64,000 bases of DNA from Corynebacterium sp. (GCF_030532325.1 NZ_JAUNLS010000001.1:228633-292632), one strand, 5' to 3'. Shown: positions 41,421 to 51,128, counted from the stretch's first letter. Notes: generated by a model not told the origin, from the letters alone. Made by a program: numbers and translations.

Positions 41421-42605
41421 CTATTCGGCTGCCTTTGCGAAGGCCTGCGAGAGCGCAGCGAACAGCGGGTGCTCGCTACCGATTCCGGTGAGCTCAGTCA
41501 CTAGCGCGTCGGAGGCAGCGCGATCTCCGCGCACGGCGGCGAGTTTGGATTGCAGCTCCACGGATTCGGCGTCTTCAGGCACATCGAAGGCCAGCGCCGC
41601 CGAGACCGCGCCAACGAGAGCCGTTGCCTCGTAGCCGCGCTCCGCCAGCTCGGCCGCGGGCCCGATGAAGCGCTCATTACGTGAGATCTTGCGCAGCGGG
41701 GCACGGCCCACACGCTCGGTGGTGTCCGGTAGATCCGGGTTCTGGAAGCGGGTGAGAATCTTGTCCACGTAGGCCTGCTGGACCTTCGGGTCAAAGTTGA
41801 ACTTCTCCACAATGAGCTGCTTGGTTTCCGCCAGCACCGCGGAAACCTTGGCAAAGACATCCTTATCCGCCAGCGCCTCAGCGATCTTCTCCTTGCCGGC
41901 CTGCTTGCCAAAGTAGGCCGTGGCGGCGTGCCCGGTGTTCACGGTAAAGAGTTTGCGGGTGATGTAGGGCGCCAAGTCCTCCACCCAGGTTATGCCCGGG
42001 ATGTTCGGCACCTCTACCCCGGCGGCGGCAAACGGCGCGGATTCCACGGCCCACTCGTGGTAGGTCTCCACGGTGACGTCGAGGGCACGCTCGCCCTCAC
42101 GGCGCTCCTGGTTGGGCACGATGCGGTCTACCGCAGTGTTGGCAAAAAAGGCTACTTCGTCCGCGGCCGGGTAAACCTCCCGGATAGCGGCCGCCAAGCC
42201 GTCGGTGGCGTTGATGGCGTTTTCGCAGGCCATGATGGCCACCTTGCCCTTGCCGGCTGTAGCGCGCTTTTCCAAGCCCTTGGCGATAGTCGGCGCGATG
42301 ATGCGCAACACGGTGGGGCCCACAGCCGTGGTAATGAGGTCGGCCTCAACGATCTGCGCGTAGAGCCCCTCGAGGTCCTCGGCGGAATTGATCCCGGAGA
42401 AGCCAGTCACGGTGACGTCGCGGGCGTCCGCCCCGACCTCGTGAACGGTATAGGAATCAAACTCATTGAGGGCATCGATCAGCGGCGCGGCGACATCCGC
42501 AAAGACCAGCTTGTAACCCGCCTCGTGCAGGAGCACGCCGACGAATCCGCGGCCGATGTTTCCGGCACCGAAGTGCAGTGCTGTAGGTGCTGTGGGTGCA
42601 GTCAT
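41421..42605 (-). CDS. mtlD: Mannitol-1-phosphate 5-dehydrogenase
   Basis: A 394-residue long-chain polyol dehydrogenase that converts mannitol-1-phosphate to fructose-6-phosphate. The NAD-binding loop is HFGAGNIGRGFVG at about 11-23. The MACENAINAT and NTAVDRIVPNQ blocks at about 130-165, and the catalytic-site NTGHAATAYFGK, are family hallmarks. Its start codon overlaps the stop of mtlA by one base, so the two genes form the operon mtlA-mtlD. It ends 64 bp before the glmS start region. Confidence 0.92.
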   Translation of the reverse strand: MTAPTAPTALHFGAGNIGRGFVGVLLHEAGYKLVFADVAAPLIDALNEFDSYTVHEVGADARDVTVTGFSGINSAEDLEGLYAQIVEADLITTAVGPTVLRIIAPTIAKGLEKRATAGKGKVAIMACENAINATDGLAAAIREVYPAADEVAFFANTAVDRIVPNQERREGERALDVTVETYHEWAVESAPFAAAGVEVPNIPGITWVEDLAPYITRKLFTVNTGHAATAYFGKQAGKEKIAEALADKDVFAKVSAVLAETKQLIVEKFNFDPKVQQAYVDKILTRFQNPDLPDTTERVGRAPLRKISRNERFIGPAAELAERGYEATALVGAVSAALAFDVPEDAESVELQSKLAAVRGDRAASDALVTELTGIGSEHPLFAALSQAFAKAAE

Positions 42606-44602
42606 TAACTATTCACCTTCTCAAAAATGGCGAGGATTTCTTCCTTCGTGGTGGCCTTCTCCAGCTTCTCCACGGTCTCAGCCTTGCCAAAGATCTTGGC
42701 GATCTTGGACAAGGTCTTCAGGTGCGAGCCATCCGCGCCGGCGATGCCGACAATGAACGTAGCGGGCTTGCCGTCCCAGTCTACGGGCTCGTCCAGGCGG
42801 ATAAAGGAGATGGCGGATTCCTTGATGGCGTCCTTGGCCTCGTTGGTGCCGTGCGGGATGGCCAGGCCGTTGCCCATGAAGGTGGACACGGACTTCTCGC
42901 GCTCGTGCATGGCGTCCACGTAGGACTGATCCACCGCACCGGCGGCCACCAGCAGCGCTCCGGCCTGATCGATGGCCTCGTCACGGCTGACGGCGTGCCC
43001 GCCAAGGACGATCGTGTCCGCGCTCAGCACCTGTTTGGTCTGCACTGCGGTGCCACCCTGCGCGGCTGCCTCTGCGGTCTCGCCCTGCTTGGCGACGTCC
43101 TCCTGGCCTGCCTCTACAGGCTCGGACGCGGCGGCTGCGGTACCAGTTTGCTGCTGGCGGATAAGCTCAACGACCTCATCGTAGCGCGGGGAGCCCATGA
43201 AGTTATCCACGGTGACGTGGATGGCCGAGGGCGTCACCGGCGCAGCGCGATCCGCCAAGTCCTGGTGGACGACGACGAGATCGTAGTCATCCTTGAGGTT
43301 GTTGATCGCGGAGTTAGTCACGGTCACGACGCCGCCAAAGCCGGCCTCCTTGATCTTGTTGCGCAGCACGGAGGCACCCATAGCAGAGGAGCCCATGCCG
43401 GCATCGCAAGCGAAGACTACGTTGCGGATCTCCGGAGTTTCTGCGGCCGAGCCACCAGTCAGGGCACCGGCGACGGAGGACTTCTTGCCCTTCATGGACT
43501 CCATCTCCGCAGTTGCCTTTTCCAGATCGTCCTCGCCCTTGGTGAGCTTGAGGATCGGCGCTGCAATGAGGAAGGACACGGCCGTCGACGCCAACACGGC
43601 GATGGTCACGCCCAGGTAGGAATCAGAGGCCACGGTGCCGTAGATGGCGATGATGGATCCCGGTGCCGCCGGGGAACGCAGGCCAACGTCCATCATGGTG
43701 TTGATGGCCACGCCGGTCATGCCGCCGCCCATGACGGCCAGCAGCAGCTGCGGGCGCATCAAGACATAGGGGAAGTAGATTTCGTGAATACCACCGACAA
43801 AGTGGATGAGGGCAGCACCCGGGGCGGTTGCTCGCGCGGAGCCCGCGCCGAAGATCATGAAGGCCAGCAGGACACCCAGGCCGGGGCCGGGGTTGGCCTC
43901 CAGCAGGTAGAGCACGGACTTACCGGTCTGCGCTGCCTGGTCGGTGGCCAGCGGGGTGAGCACGCCATGGTTGATGGCGTTGTTGAGGAAGAAGACCTTG
44001 GCCGGCTCGATGAGCGCGGAGGTCAGCCACAGCAGATTGTGGGTAATGAGGAATTCCACTGCCTTGCCGGCAACATCCATGATGAAGTTCATCACCGGGG
44101 TCAGCAGGTACATGGAGGCGATGGCGCCGACGAAGCCAAAGATGCCCAGGGAGAAGTTATCCACCAGCATCTCGAAGCCCGGGCGGATCTTGCCCTCCCA
44201 CAGCTTCTCCAGCTTCTTGAACAGCCACGCGGCCAGCGGGCCACAGATCATGGCGCCAAGGAACATCGGCGAGGCGTGTCCGTCTTCACCGATCCACTCC
44301 GGGGCGGAGGTACCCATGATGACACCCATGGTGGTGATCGCACCGACGACGCCACCGCGGACATCGTGGATGAGCTTGCCGCCGGTGTAGGCGATGAGGA
44401 TCGGCAGCAGGTAGGTCACCATCGGGCCAACGAGGGTGTTGATGTGCTCGTTGGGAGTAAAGCCTTTAGGGATGAAGAACGCCGTAATGATGCCCCAGGC
44501 AATGAAGGCACCGATATTCGGCATGATCATTGAGGACAGGAAGGTACCGAATTTCTGAACGGCGACGCGCGCGCCGCCTTTCTTTGCTTGTGTCTCAGCC
44601 AC
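42605..44602 (-). CDS. mtlA: PTS mannitol transporter EIICBA
   Basis: A 665-residue fused phosphotransferase permease. The IIC membrane domain is at about 1-350 (IMPNIGAFIAWGIIT, then FLNNAINHGVLTPLA). The IIB domain has the phosphocysteine Cys399 in FACDAGMGSS. The IIA domain has the phosphohistidine His584 in GLAIPHGTNEAK. Linkers between domains are Ala/Gln/Glu-rich. It takes up and phosphorylates mannitol, passing mannitol-1-P to MtlD. The all-in-one IICBA form is usual in proteobacteria and firmicutes. A 204-bp divergent region to the hydrolase-like gene contains its promoter. No MtlR is visible here. Confidence 0.92.
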   Translation of the reverse strand: MAETQAKKGGARVAVQKFGTFLSSMIMPNIGAFIAWGIITAFFIPKGFTPNEHINTLVGPMVTYLLPILIAYTGGKLIHDVRGGVVGAITTMGVIMGTSAPEWIGEDGHASPMFLGAMICGPLAAWLFKKLEKLWEGKIRPGFEMLVDNFSLGIFGFVGAIASMYLLTPVMNFIMDVAGKAVEFLITHNLLWLTSALIEPAKVFFLNNAINHGVLTPLATDQAAQTGKSVLYLLEANPGPGLGVLLAFMIFGAGSARATAPGAALIHFVGGIHEIYFPYVLMRPQLLLAVMGGGMTGVAINTMMDVGLRSPAAPGSIIAIYGTVASDSYLGVTIAVLASTAVSFLIAAPILKLTKGEDDLEKATAEMESMKGKKSSVAGALTGGSAAETPEIRNVVFACDAGMGSSAMGASVLRNKIKEAGFGGVVTVTNSAINNLKDDYDLVVVHQDLADRAAPVTPSAIHVTVDNFMGSPRYDEVVELIRQQQTGTAAAASEPVEAGQEDVAKQGETAEAAAQGGTAVQTKQVLSADTIVLGGHAVSRDEAIDQAGALLVAAGAVDQSYVDAMHEREKSVSTFMGNGLAIPHGTNEAKDAIKESAISFIRLDEPVDWDGKPATFIVGIAGADGSHLKTLSKIAKIFGKAETVEKLEKATTKEEILAIFEKVNS

Positions 44603-44806
44603 AGTTTTTCCTTTTCTTTGACCTGGCGCGGAAGCATGCGCTCCGCGCTAAGAGACTTCCTACGGAAATCCTATTACCCAATAAGGAAAACAGGTACTTT
44701 AGCGGCGGTTTTGCTTCATGAACAAGCCCAGCACGCAGGGGACGTGCTCGTGGGCGCCCGCACGTTCATCCGCGCGTTGCATGCTCTTTCCTCTATTCTG
44801 GAGGGC

Positions 44807-45640
44807 GTGTCTGCGAATTTGAAGAAGCATCTAGCAACGTTGTCCAAGCGTGGTCCCCACCGTGTCATGGTGGGTGACCTCTCCTACGCCGGTATCGAGG
44901 GCAAGGTGTACACGCCCGCTGAGGGCAAGGGCCTTCCTGCTATCGCCTTCGCGCACGACTGGACGAAGAAGGTCAAGGATTACCACGCCACCCTGCGCCA
45001 CCTGGCTAGCTGGGGCATTGTGGTCACCGCACCGGATACGGAAACCGGCGTGATGCCGAACCACCGCAACTTCGCTGCCGACGTCGAGTCCGCGCTGCAG
45101 ATTGCCACCAACGTGCGCATGGGCAGCGGCAAGATTTCGGTCTCGCCTGCCAAGCTGGGCATCGTGGGCCACGGCATGGGCGGCGGCGTGGCGGCGCTGG
45201 CCGCGGTGGACAACGACAAGGTCCGCTCCGTGGCCGCCGTCTACCCCGCGGATACCGCGCCCTCAGCCGCACAGGCGGCACGCAAGATTAACGCCCAGGG
45301 CCTGATTATCGGCTCCGGCCGCGACGATATCTTCGCCGCCGGCAACCCCGCGAAGCTGGCCTACAACTGGCGTGGCCCGGTGGCTTACCGCGAGATTGCT
45401 AAGGGCACCCAGTCCGGCTTCAGCGAGGACACCGCCTTCAAGCTGACCCTGGGTTCCGGCCTCTTCCAATCCTCCCAGGTGGAGACCGCCCGCGGCCTCA
45501 TTACCGGCTTCCTGCTGGCCACCCTGAACAACGAGTCCAAGTACAACGGCTTTGCTGAGCCCGAGGCCACCGCCAAGGGCGTGGAGAGCTTCGTGGGCGA
45601 AGAGCTGGCTGAGAAGGCCAGCTTCCGCCGCGACGCCTAA
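44807..45640 (+). CDS. Alpha/beta-hydrolase-fold protein lacking the nucleophile serine
   Basis: A 277-residue protein of the dienelactone/PET-hydrolase-like group. Fold markers include AIAFAHDWTKKVKDY and the nucleophile elbow LGIVGHGMGGGVAAL at about 116-130. The elbow normally reads G-H-S-M-G, but the codon is ggc (Gly), so the catalytic Ser is absent. The acid loop GSGRDDIF is kept. The expected SH near the last loop is replaced by GTQSGF, so the catalytic His also seems missing. It is therefore a probable pseudo-enzyme with a binding or structural job. GTG 44807 was chosen for good family agreement (MSANLKKHLATLS). It runs divergently from mtlA and converges on the T7SS-like operon. Confidence 0.75.
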   Translation: MSANLKKHLATLSKRGPHRVMVGDLSYAGIEGKVYTPAEGKGLPAIAFAHDWTKKVKDYHATLRHLASWGIVVTAPDTETGVMPNHRNFAADVESALQIATNVRMGSGKISVSPAKLGIVGHGMGGGVAALAAVDNDKVRSVAAVYPADTAPSAAQAARKINAQGLIIGSGRDDIFAAGNPAKLAYNWRGPVAYREIAKGTQSGFSEDTAFKLTLGSGLFQSSQVETARGLITGFLLATLNNESKYNGFAEPEATAKGVESFVGEELAEKASFRRDA

Positions 45641-45663
45641 GCCGCCGCCCCCGGGGGGCGGCC
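45641..45663. terminator. GC-rich hairpin between convergent genes
   Basis: GCCGCCCCC (45644-45652) pairs with GGGGGCGGC (45654-45662) with a one-base loop: a near-perfect palindrome of 9 bp arms. No U tract. It can block both convergent transcripts, or may be only a recombination-prone palindrome. Confidence 0.55.
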
Positions 45664-45927
45664 TCACTGCGGGTCATAGGCGGAGCGAAGCACCGACTTC
45701 ACTGACTTGTAATTCTTATTCGGGCGGGAAGCTCCGCCCGCGCCCCAGCCGCCCTGGGTTCTTCTTTCTGCTGAGCCAGTGTTCGCCCGGGCACTCTCAG
45801 CTGCTCGCTGCGCAGACTTTTCCAGGTCCTCTTGGGCCTTGGCCATTGCTTTTTCAAATTCCAGCAGCCGGGCAGCAGTGCGCTGCCGGAAGCCGCGGGC
45901 AAACTCATCAAAATCATTGCTGGGCAT
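45664..45927 (-). CDS. Small charged protein at the end of the T7SS-like operon
   Basis: An 87-residue protein without signal or membrane segment. Residues 5-55 form one long predicted helix with heptad spacing (FRQRTAARLLEFEKAMAKAQEDLEKSA). Residues 56-87 are Gly/Asn/Lys-rich and basic. ATG 45927 is chosen over 45933, as it overlaps the preceding stop (TAATG), which implies translational coupling. It is the third gene of the operon that begins at 47857. Its size and helical nature suggest a binding partner or chaperone for the large protein, but there is no homology evidence. Confidence 0.65.
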   Translation of the reverse strand: MPSNDFDEFARGFRQRTAARLLEFEKAMAKAQEDLEKSAQRAAESARANTGSAERRTQGGWGAGGASRPNKNYKSVKSVLRSAYDPQ

Positions 45928-47546
45928 TACCACTGACCTGCCTTTCGGGCGCGTACGGAAGAACCTTGTGAACTACTCTCAGCGCCTGCCTCAGGTGCTG
46001 GTGCGGGAGCCGGTGCCGGCGGCTCGGGTGCCGGTGGGGCTGGAGCTGGATCGGGGGCTGGCTCAGGCGCCGGCGGGGCGCTGGGCGCTGCCGCGGCCTG
46101 CATGTGAGCAACCTTCTCCGGCGGCGGGGTGGGCTCCTCCACCTGGGCCAGCTCTGGCGGCGGTGGGATAACCCCGTCCGCCGGTGGCTGTGGCTCCTCC
46201 GGGCAGGGCTCCGGCTCAGGTTCCGGCGCTGGTTCTGGGGCGGGCTCCGGAGGCGGTTCGGGAGCAGGCTCCGGGCACAGCTCGGGGAGGTTTTCGAGGA
46301 AGTTCGCGGCGGCGTCGACAAGCAAGCCCACGCCCACAATCGCAACGCCCACCCCGAGCACACCGAGCACACCAGAGCACGTATCTTCCACCGTGCACTC
46401 GGACTGCGCTGGCTCCTCCGGGCAGGGCTCCGGGGCTGGTTCCGGCTCAGGCTCTGTCTCTGGCTCAGGCAGCGGCTCGGGTTGTGGCTCGGGCTGCTCC
46501 GGCGCCGGGGTGCACGTGCACTGGGAAGGCTGCCCACACTGGCAGGAGTTGTTGTCCGGCTCGGGTGTCTCCACCTGGCACGGTTGAGTCGGCGGCACCA
46601 CAGGCTCCGGCGGGGTCTGCGCCGGGGTGGTCGGCGGCACCGGCTTCTTCTCTGGCGGGCATGGTTCCGGTGTCGGTGCAGGCTTGGGCTGAGATTGTGG
46701 TTCCGGCTGAGGTTGTGATTCCGGCTGTGGCTCAGGCTTGGGCTGTGGGGTTGATTGCGGAGCGGGCTCTGGCGGGCACTCCGCCTGCGCAGTGCCGGTG
46801 CCAGGATTGCTCGGTGCTAGCTCGCAATCCTCCACGCCCGAAGGCCTTTCCGGGGTGGACGGGCAGGAGCTCTCCTTCGGCGGCTCACACGCCTGAGGGC
46901 AGGCCACCTCAGGTGGGGTCTCCGGCAGGGGCTTGTCACACATGGCAGAGCAGCGCTTCTCAAACTCGGCGTAGCACTGCTCAATGGCTGTATCGCGGTC
47001 CCGGCAGGTCTCCGCAATGGTGCCGTTGGTCTGCTCAATGAGGGAGCCGCCGATGCGCGAAAGAATCGGCACAATGAGCGCGCCCAGCGGGTGGCGGGAG
47101 GCAACCATAGTCAAGATGTTGAGCAGCGGCACCACCGCGGAAATGAGCTCCGCCACGGCGGTATCGGCCACATCGACGACCTCCTGAACCGCATCCGAGC
47201 ACTGCTGCGCCGACTCGGTGAGCTCATCGCCTTCGCGGCGCTCCTCCTCAAAATCCTCCTGTACGCCCCAAAGATGATCCGCCAACGCTCCCCCAGCGAT
47301 GCTGGCCAGGGTCCCCAGGAGGAAGTCCTTCAGCCCCGTCCCGCCGCGGCCAGGGCGCCGCCCGCCCACGGCGGAGACAGTGTGGGTGACCAGATCCTGC
47401 GGCCTGATGCCATCGACAGAACCCACCATGGTGTCCAACAGCCCGATGGGAGTGCTGGGGCCGGCGTAGGTGCCCTGGCTCGCCGCCTGAAACTGGGATA
47501 CCGCCTGGGAATAGTCCCCCAGGAGCGACTTGGTCATGGTGGACAT
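45927..47546 (-). CDS. Large Cys/Pro/Glu-rich protein, candidate ESX-4 substrate or surface protein
   Basis: A 539-residue protein. Residues 1-200 are mostly helical with Gln/Ala/Ser composition (YSQAVSQFQAASQG, then EDFEEERREGDELTES) and a hydrophobic stretch SAVVPLLNILTMVASRHPLGALIVPI. Residues 205-410 are a low-complexity Pro/Glu/Gln region studded with about 20 Cys, many in CPPEP/CPEEP units. A hydrophobic helix (GVLGVLGVGVAIVGVGLL) at about 410-432 precedes a second Pro-Glu-Ala tail. No signal peptide is present, so export by Sec is unlikely. It overlaps its neighbours by one base on each side. The operon shares a promoter element with the esx genes. The opposite-strand Leu/Arg-rich frames are shadows. 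Confidence 0.7.
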   Translation of the reverse strand: MSTMTKSLLGDYSQAVSQFQAASQGTYAGPSTPIGLLDTMVGSVDGIRPQDLVTHTVSAVGGRRPGRGGTGLKDFLLGTLASIAGGALADHLWGVQEDFEEERREGDELTESAQQCSDAVQEVVDVADTAVAELISAVVPLLNILTMVASRHPLGALIVPILSRIGGSLIEQTNGTIAETCRDRDTAIEQCYAEFEKRCSAMCDKPLPETPPEVACPQACEPPKESSCPSTPERPSGVEDCELAPSNPGTGTAQAECPPEPAPQSTPQPKPEPQPESQPQPEPQSQPKPAPTPEPCPPEKKPVPPTTPAQTPPEPVVPPTQPCQVETPEPDNNSCQCGQPSQCTCTPAPEQPEPQPEPLPEPETEPEPEPAPEPCPEEPAQSECTVEDTCSGVLGVLGVGVAIVGVGLLVDAAANFLENLPELCPEPAPEPPPEPAPEPAPEPEPEPCPEEPQPPADGVIPPPPELAQVEEPTPPPEKVAHMQAAAAPSAPPAPEPAPDPAPAPPAPEPPAPAPAPAPEAGAESSSQGSSVRARKAGQW

Positions 47547-47857
47547 CAGCTTCTCACCTGCCCTTGGCGCGCAAAGTCCTGGGCAAGCTGCGCGTCCACC
47601 GCACTCAGCGCCGCGAACTGATCCCGCGCGGCTTGCGCATTGCGCTCGATATTGTTCAGCCGCCACGCACCACGCTGGTGTAGCTGCGTGAGCAGAGTCT
47701 GTATGCGCACCCCGTGGCCGCCGAAGTCCCGCCCTGTCGAAGCCGCCGGGAAATCCGGGACGTCCGCGCCATGGGCATGTGCTTGTTCGCGTGCTTGCTC
47801 CATCACGTTGCTCAGCAAGCGTGGGGCTTCTTCCTCATCAAAAAACACTTCGGGCAT
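47546..47857 (-). CDS. EspC/WXG100-like small protein, first gene of the operon
   Basis: A 103-residue protein, MPEVFFDEEEAPRLL at the start, with two helical stretches joined around GRDFGGHGV. The second helix (LTQLHQRGAWRLNNIERNAQAARDQFAALSAVDAQLAQ, about 62-100) resembles the C-terminal helix of EspC/WXG-type T7SS proteins, ending in a D-x-x-L pattern instead of YxxxD. The N-terminal helix is acidic. ATG 47857 is chosen over 47965 because AAAAGGAGGG lies upstream and the longer form reads into the glmM terminator. It has its own ECF-type promoter at 47898-47932, 40 nt upstream. The assignment to T7SS is by context and shape only. Confidence 0.6.
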   Translation of the reverse strand: MPEVFFDEEEAPRLLSNVMEQAREQAHAHGADVPDFPAASTGRDFGGHGVRIQTLLTQLHQRGAWRLNNIERNAQAARDQFAALSAVDAQLAQDFARQGQVRS

Positions 47858-47897
47858 ACGCGCCCTCCTTTTAATCCGCGGCCTGTCATTTCCTGCC

Positions 47898-47932
47898 CTT
47901 ATTGGACTGTGCAAGCCAGGCAACGGTTCCCG
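47898..47932 (-). promoter_or_regulatory. ECF-type (SigM-like) promoter of the T7SS-like operon
   Basis: On the minus strand GGAACC (47925-47930) and AGTCC (47904-47908) are spaced by 16 bp. This 35-bp block is 28/35 identical to the one ahead of the esx pair (51575-51609). -35 GGAACC is the usual ECF/SigM-type element in mycobacteria, where SigM turns on ESX-4 esx genes. Confidence 0.7.
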
Positions 47933-47939
47933 AAGACGC

Positions 47940-47972
47940 AAAAATACCGGGGACCCACAGGTCACCCGGTAT
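47940..47972 (-). terminator. glmM terminator
   Basis: ATACCGGG-GACC-CACA-GGTC-A-CCCGGTAT: 12 bp of pairing with one bulged A and a 4-nt loop. On the minus strand it is followed by TTTTT, so it is a textbook intrinsic terminator for glmM, 36 bp after its stop. It isolates the following operon, whose promoter begins 8 bp beyond. Confidence 0.92.
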
Positions 47973-48007
47973 CGCGTGTGTGAAAGGCGGGCTGGCTTGA
48001 GCCGGAC

Positions 48008-49351
<1,344 letters not shown>

Positions 49352-49415
49352 AAATTCAATTATGCACCCTAAGTCTCATGCGTCACAGTTCAGGGTTGTG
49401 AGTGCCCACCAACGG

Positions 49416-49456
49416 CGAAAGCCGCCGCCTTCCACGAGGGAAAGCAGCGGCTTTCG
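49416..49456 (-). terminator. Hairpin after rpsI
   Basis: Perfect 10-bp arms CGAAAGCCGC (49416-49425) and GCGGCTTTCG (49447-49456) flank a 21-nt loop. It lies 22 bp after the rpsI stop. No strong T tract follows, so it could be a processing or partial-termination element that lets some transcripts enter glmM. Confidence 0.65.
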
Positions 49457-49478
49457 AAGAAAAGCACTAAGCGAACGA

Positions 49479-50015
49479 TTAACGCTTGGAGTACTGCGGG
49501 GCACGACGTGCCTTGTGCAGACCAGCCTTCTTGCGCTCCACGGCACGAGCGTCACGGGTGAGCAGGCCAGCCTTCTTCAGGGCGGCGCGGTCAGCCGGGT
49601 TGTAGACGTTCAGTGCGCGGGCGATAGCCAGACGCAGGGCGCCGGCCTGGCCGGTCGGGCCGCCGCCAGCGACGGTGACCTTGATGTCGAACTGACCCTC
49701 GCGCTCGAGGATGGTCAGCGGCTGCAGGATGTCCTGCTGGTGCAGCTTGTTCGGGAAGTACTCGTCGAAAGCGCGGCCGTTGACCACGATCTCGCCGGAG
49801 CCGGCGATGAGGCGAACACGAGCGACGGCGCGCTTACGGCGACCGACGGTCTGGATCGGGCCCTCGTGGATCGGAGCGGCGGTCTCAACCTCTGCCTCAG
49901 GGGCAGCGGCAGCCATGGAATCACCGATGGTGTTGGTGAACTCCTCGGTTGCGGCGGTTGCTGCAGCGATGTCGGCAGCGTCGGCTACGTTGTTGTCGAT
50001 GTTCTGCTCGGTCAT
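49479..50015 (-). CDS. rpsI: 30S ribosomal protein S9
   Basis: A 178-residue S9. The conserved body starts at [12 protein letters not shown] at about 58-69, passes [19 protein letters not shown], and ends with the invariant APQYSKR tail, whose Lys-Arg touches the P-site tRNA. The first about 50 residues are a long acidic, Ala-rich extension typical of actinobacterial S9. Start codon overlaps the rplM stop by one base (TAATG). Confidence 0.97.
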   Translation of the reverse strand: MTEQNIDNNVADAADIAAATAATEEFTNTIGDSMAAAAPEAEVETAAPIHEGPIQTVGRRKRAVARVRLIAGSGEIVVNGRAFDEYFPNKLHQQDILQPLTILEREGQFDIKVTVAGGGPTGQAGALRLAIARALNVYNPADRAALKKAGLLTRDARAVERKKAGLHKARRAPQYSKR

Positions 50016-50458
50016 TACTGTGCCACCTGCTTAAGCTCAAAGGTTTCCGGCTTCTGGCCGGCGTACGGGTGCTCTTCGCCTGCAAAGACGTGCAGCTTCT
50101 TGATGGAGGCGTTGGAAAGCTTGTTGTGCGGCATCATGCCCTTGACAGCTTCCTCGATAACGCGGACCGGGTTGGCGTCCAGGGACTGACCAAGGGTCAG
50201 GGACTTCAGGCCACCCGGGTAACCGGAGTGACGGTAGCGCATCTCGCGCTCGCGCTTGTTGGAGGAAACGTGGATCTTGTCGGCATTGATGATGACGATG
50301 TGGTCACCGCAATCAACGTTCGGCGCGAACTGCGGCTTGTGCTTGCCACGCAGCATGTCAGCCACGGTGGAAGCGAGCTTGCCCAGTACCACGTCGGTAG
50401 CGTCGATGACGTACCACTTGCGGGTGATGTCACCGCTCTTCGGGTGGAAAGTAGACAA
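50015..50458 (-). CDS. rplM: 50S ribosomal protein L13
   Basis: A 147-residue L13, the normal length. It starts at TTG 50458, placed 5 nt after AAGGAG on the minus strand and giving the family start [15 protein letters not shown]. Blocks [17 protein letters not shown] and the C-terminal HPYAGQKPE are conserved. An upstream in-frame reading to 50560 adds non-ribosomal residues. It is the first gene of the rplM-rpsI operon and lies directly downstream of the ESX-4 locus, as in Mycobacterium. Confidence 0.95.
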   Translation of the reverse strand: MSTFHPKSGDITRKWYVIDATDVVLGKLASTVADMLRGKHKPQFAPNVDCGDHIVIINADKIHVSSNKREREMRYRHSGYPGGLKSLTLGQSLDANPVRVIEEAVKGMMPHNKLSNASIKKLHVFAGEEHPYAGQKPETFELKQVAQ

Positions 50459-50840
50459 AATGACTCCTTGAAAGTCTGTCTCGGAACTGCCGGCCATCGC
50501 TATGCCATCCCTACGCAGTACATACAGCGGCCGGTGGAGACCTGCAGCACGCGCGCACAATCAACGTGCGGACACATAGGGGGCTAATGCTACCGGCGGG
50601 ACGCCGAAAAACCAAAACGCCGACATCGCCGCCTGCCTGGGTGCTTCTCCCACTGGGCTGCGGGGAATGGGAGCTGCTCCCAGACAGGAAGCGATGCCGG
50701 CGCCTCTCAAAGCGGGGTGCGTCCGCCTCCCTGCCCCACCGTGTGCCTTAGGTGCGTGTGGTGAGGTGTGGATAAGCGCCGCTTCAAGAGCCGCAGTGCA
50801 AGTAATGCCAGTGTGTGGGCGTGGCCTGTGGGCGTGGCCC
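50459..50840. other. 382-bp intergenic region rplM / esx pair
   Basis: It holds the rplM leader with AAGGAG (about 50464-50469), and a long imperfect palindrome at 50632-50688. From 50570 to 50625 the minus strand is T-rich. I see no gene. Both the esx transcript end and the rplM promoter should lie here. Confidence 0.5.
50632..50688 (-). terminator. Long hairpin after the esx pair
   Basis: CCTGCCTGGG (50632-50641) pairs with CCCAGACAGG (50679-50688) with one mismatch. An inner CTCCCA/TGGGAG stem makes a long rod. On the minus strand T-rich sequence follows within about 15 bp, consistent with termination of esx transcripts about 150 bp after the last stop. Confidence 0.6.
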
Positions 50841-51128
50841 TTAGCCCCAGCTGGCGGCGGCGCGACGGTTGACGTCGCTCATGTTGTCATTGCCCTGGGA
50901 GACGGTGGTGGAGATGGTGGCCAGCACGGTGTTGAGCTCAGCGGCGGCCTTGTCCCACTTGGCCTGCGCCTCGTTGTAGGCCACTGCTGAATCGCCTTCC
51001 CAGGTGGCCACCATGGGCTGCAGGGTGGACTTGAGGTCACCGAGCAGCCCATTGATGCGACCCGAGGTGGAGTTGATGTCTGCAGCGGCATTGGAGATGG
51101 CGCCGAACTGGTACTTGATTCCGGACAT
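50841..51128 (-). CDS. WXG100 protein EsxA/EsxT-like (ESX-4)
   Basis: A 95-residue WXG100 protein with the W-x-G turn as WEG at about residues 43-45, flanked by two helices (AISNAAADINSTSGRINGLLGD and AYNEAQAKWDKAAAELNTVL). No signal peptide is present. It should form a heterodimer with the partner encoded 44 bp upstream and be exported by the type VII machinery. It corresponds by position to M. tuberculosis esxT (Rv3444c). The C-terminal YxxxD/E export signal is not evident in this one; the export signal may come from the partner or other protein. Confidence 0.93.
   Translation of the reverse strand: MSGIKYQFGAISNAAADINSTSGRINGLLGDLKSTLQPMVATWEGDSAVAYNEAQAKWDKAAAELNTVLATISTTVSQGNDNMSDVNRRAAASWG

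Noticed and set aside
42587-44533. 648-codon + strand frame opposite mtlA
   Set aside because: mtlA has the PTS active-site Cys and His. The antisense frame is His/Gly/Asp-rich shadow sequence.
46104-46718. Leu/Arg-rich + strand frames within 46100-47040
   Set aside because: Complement of the Pro/Glu repeat coding strand; low-complexity sequence opens all frames. The minus-strand frame is bounded by coupled starts and stops.
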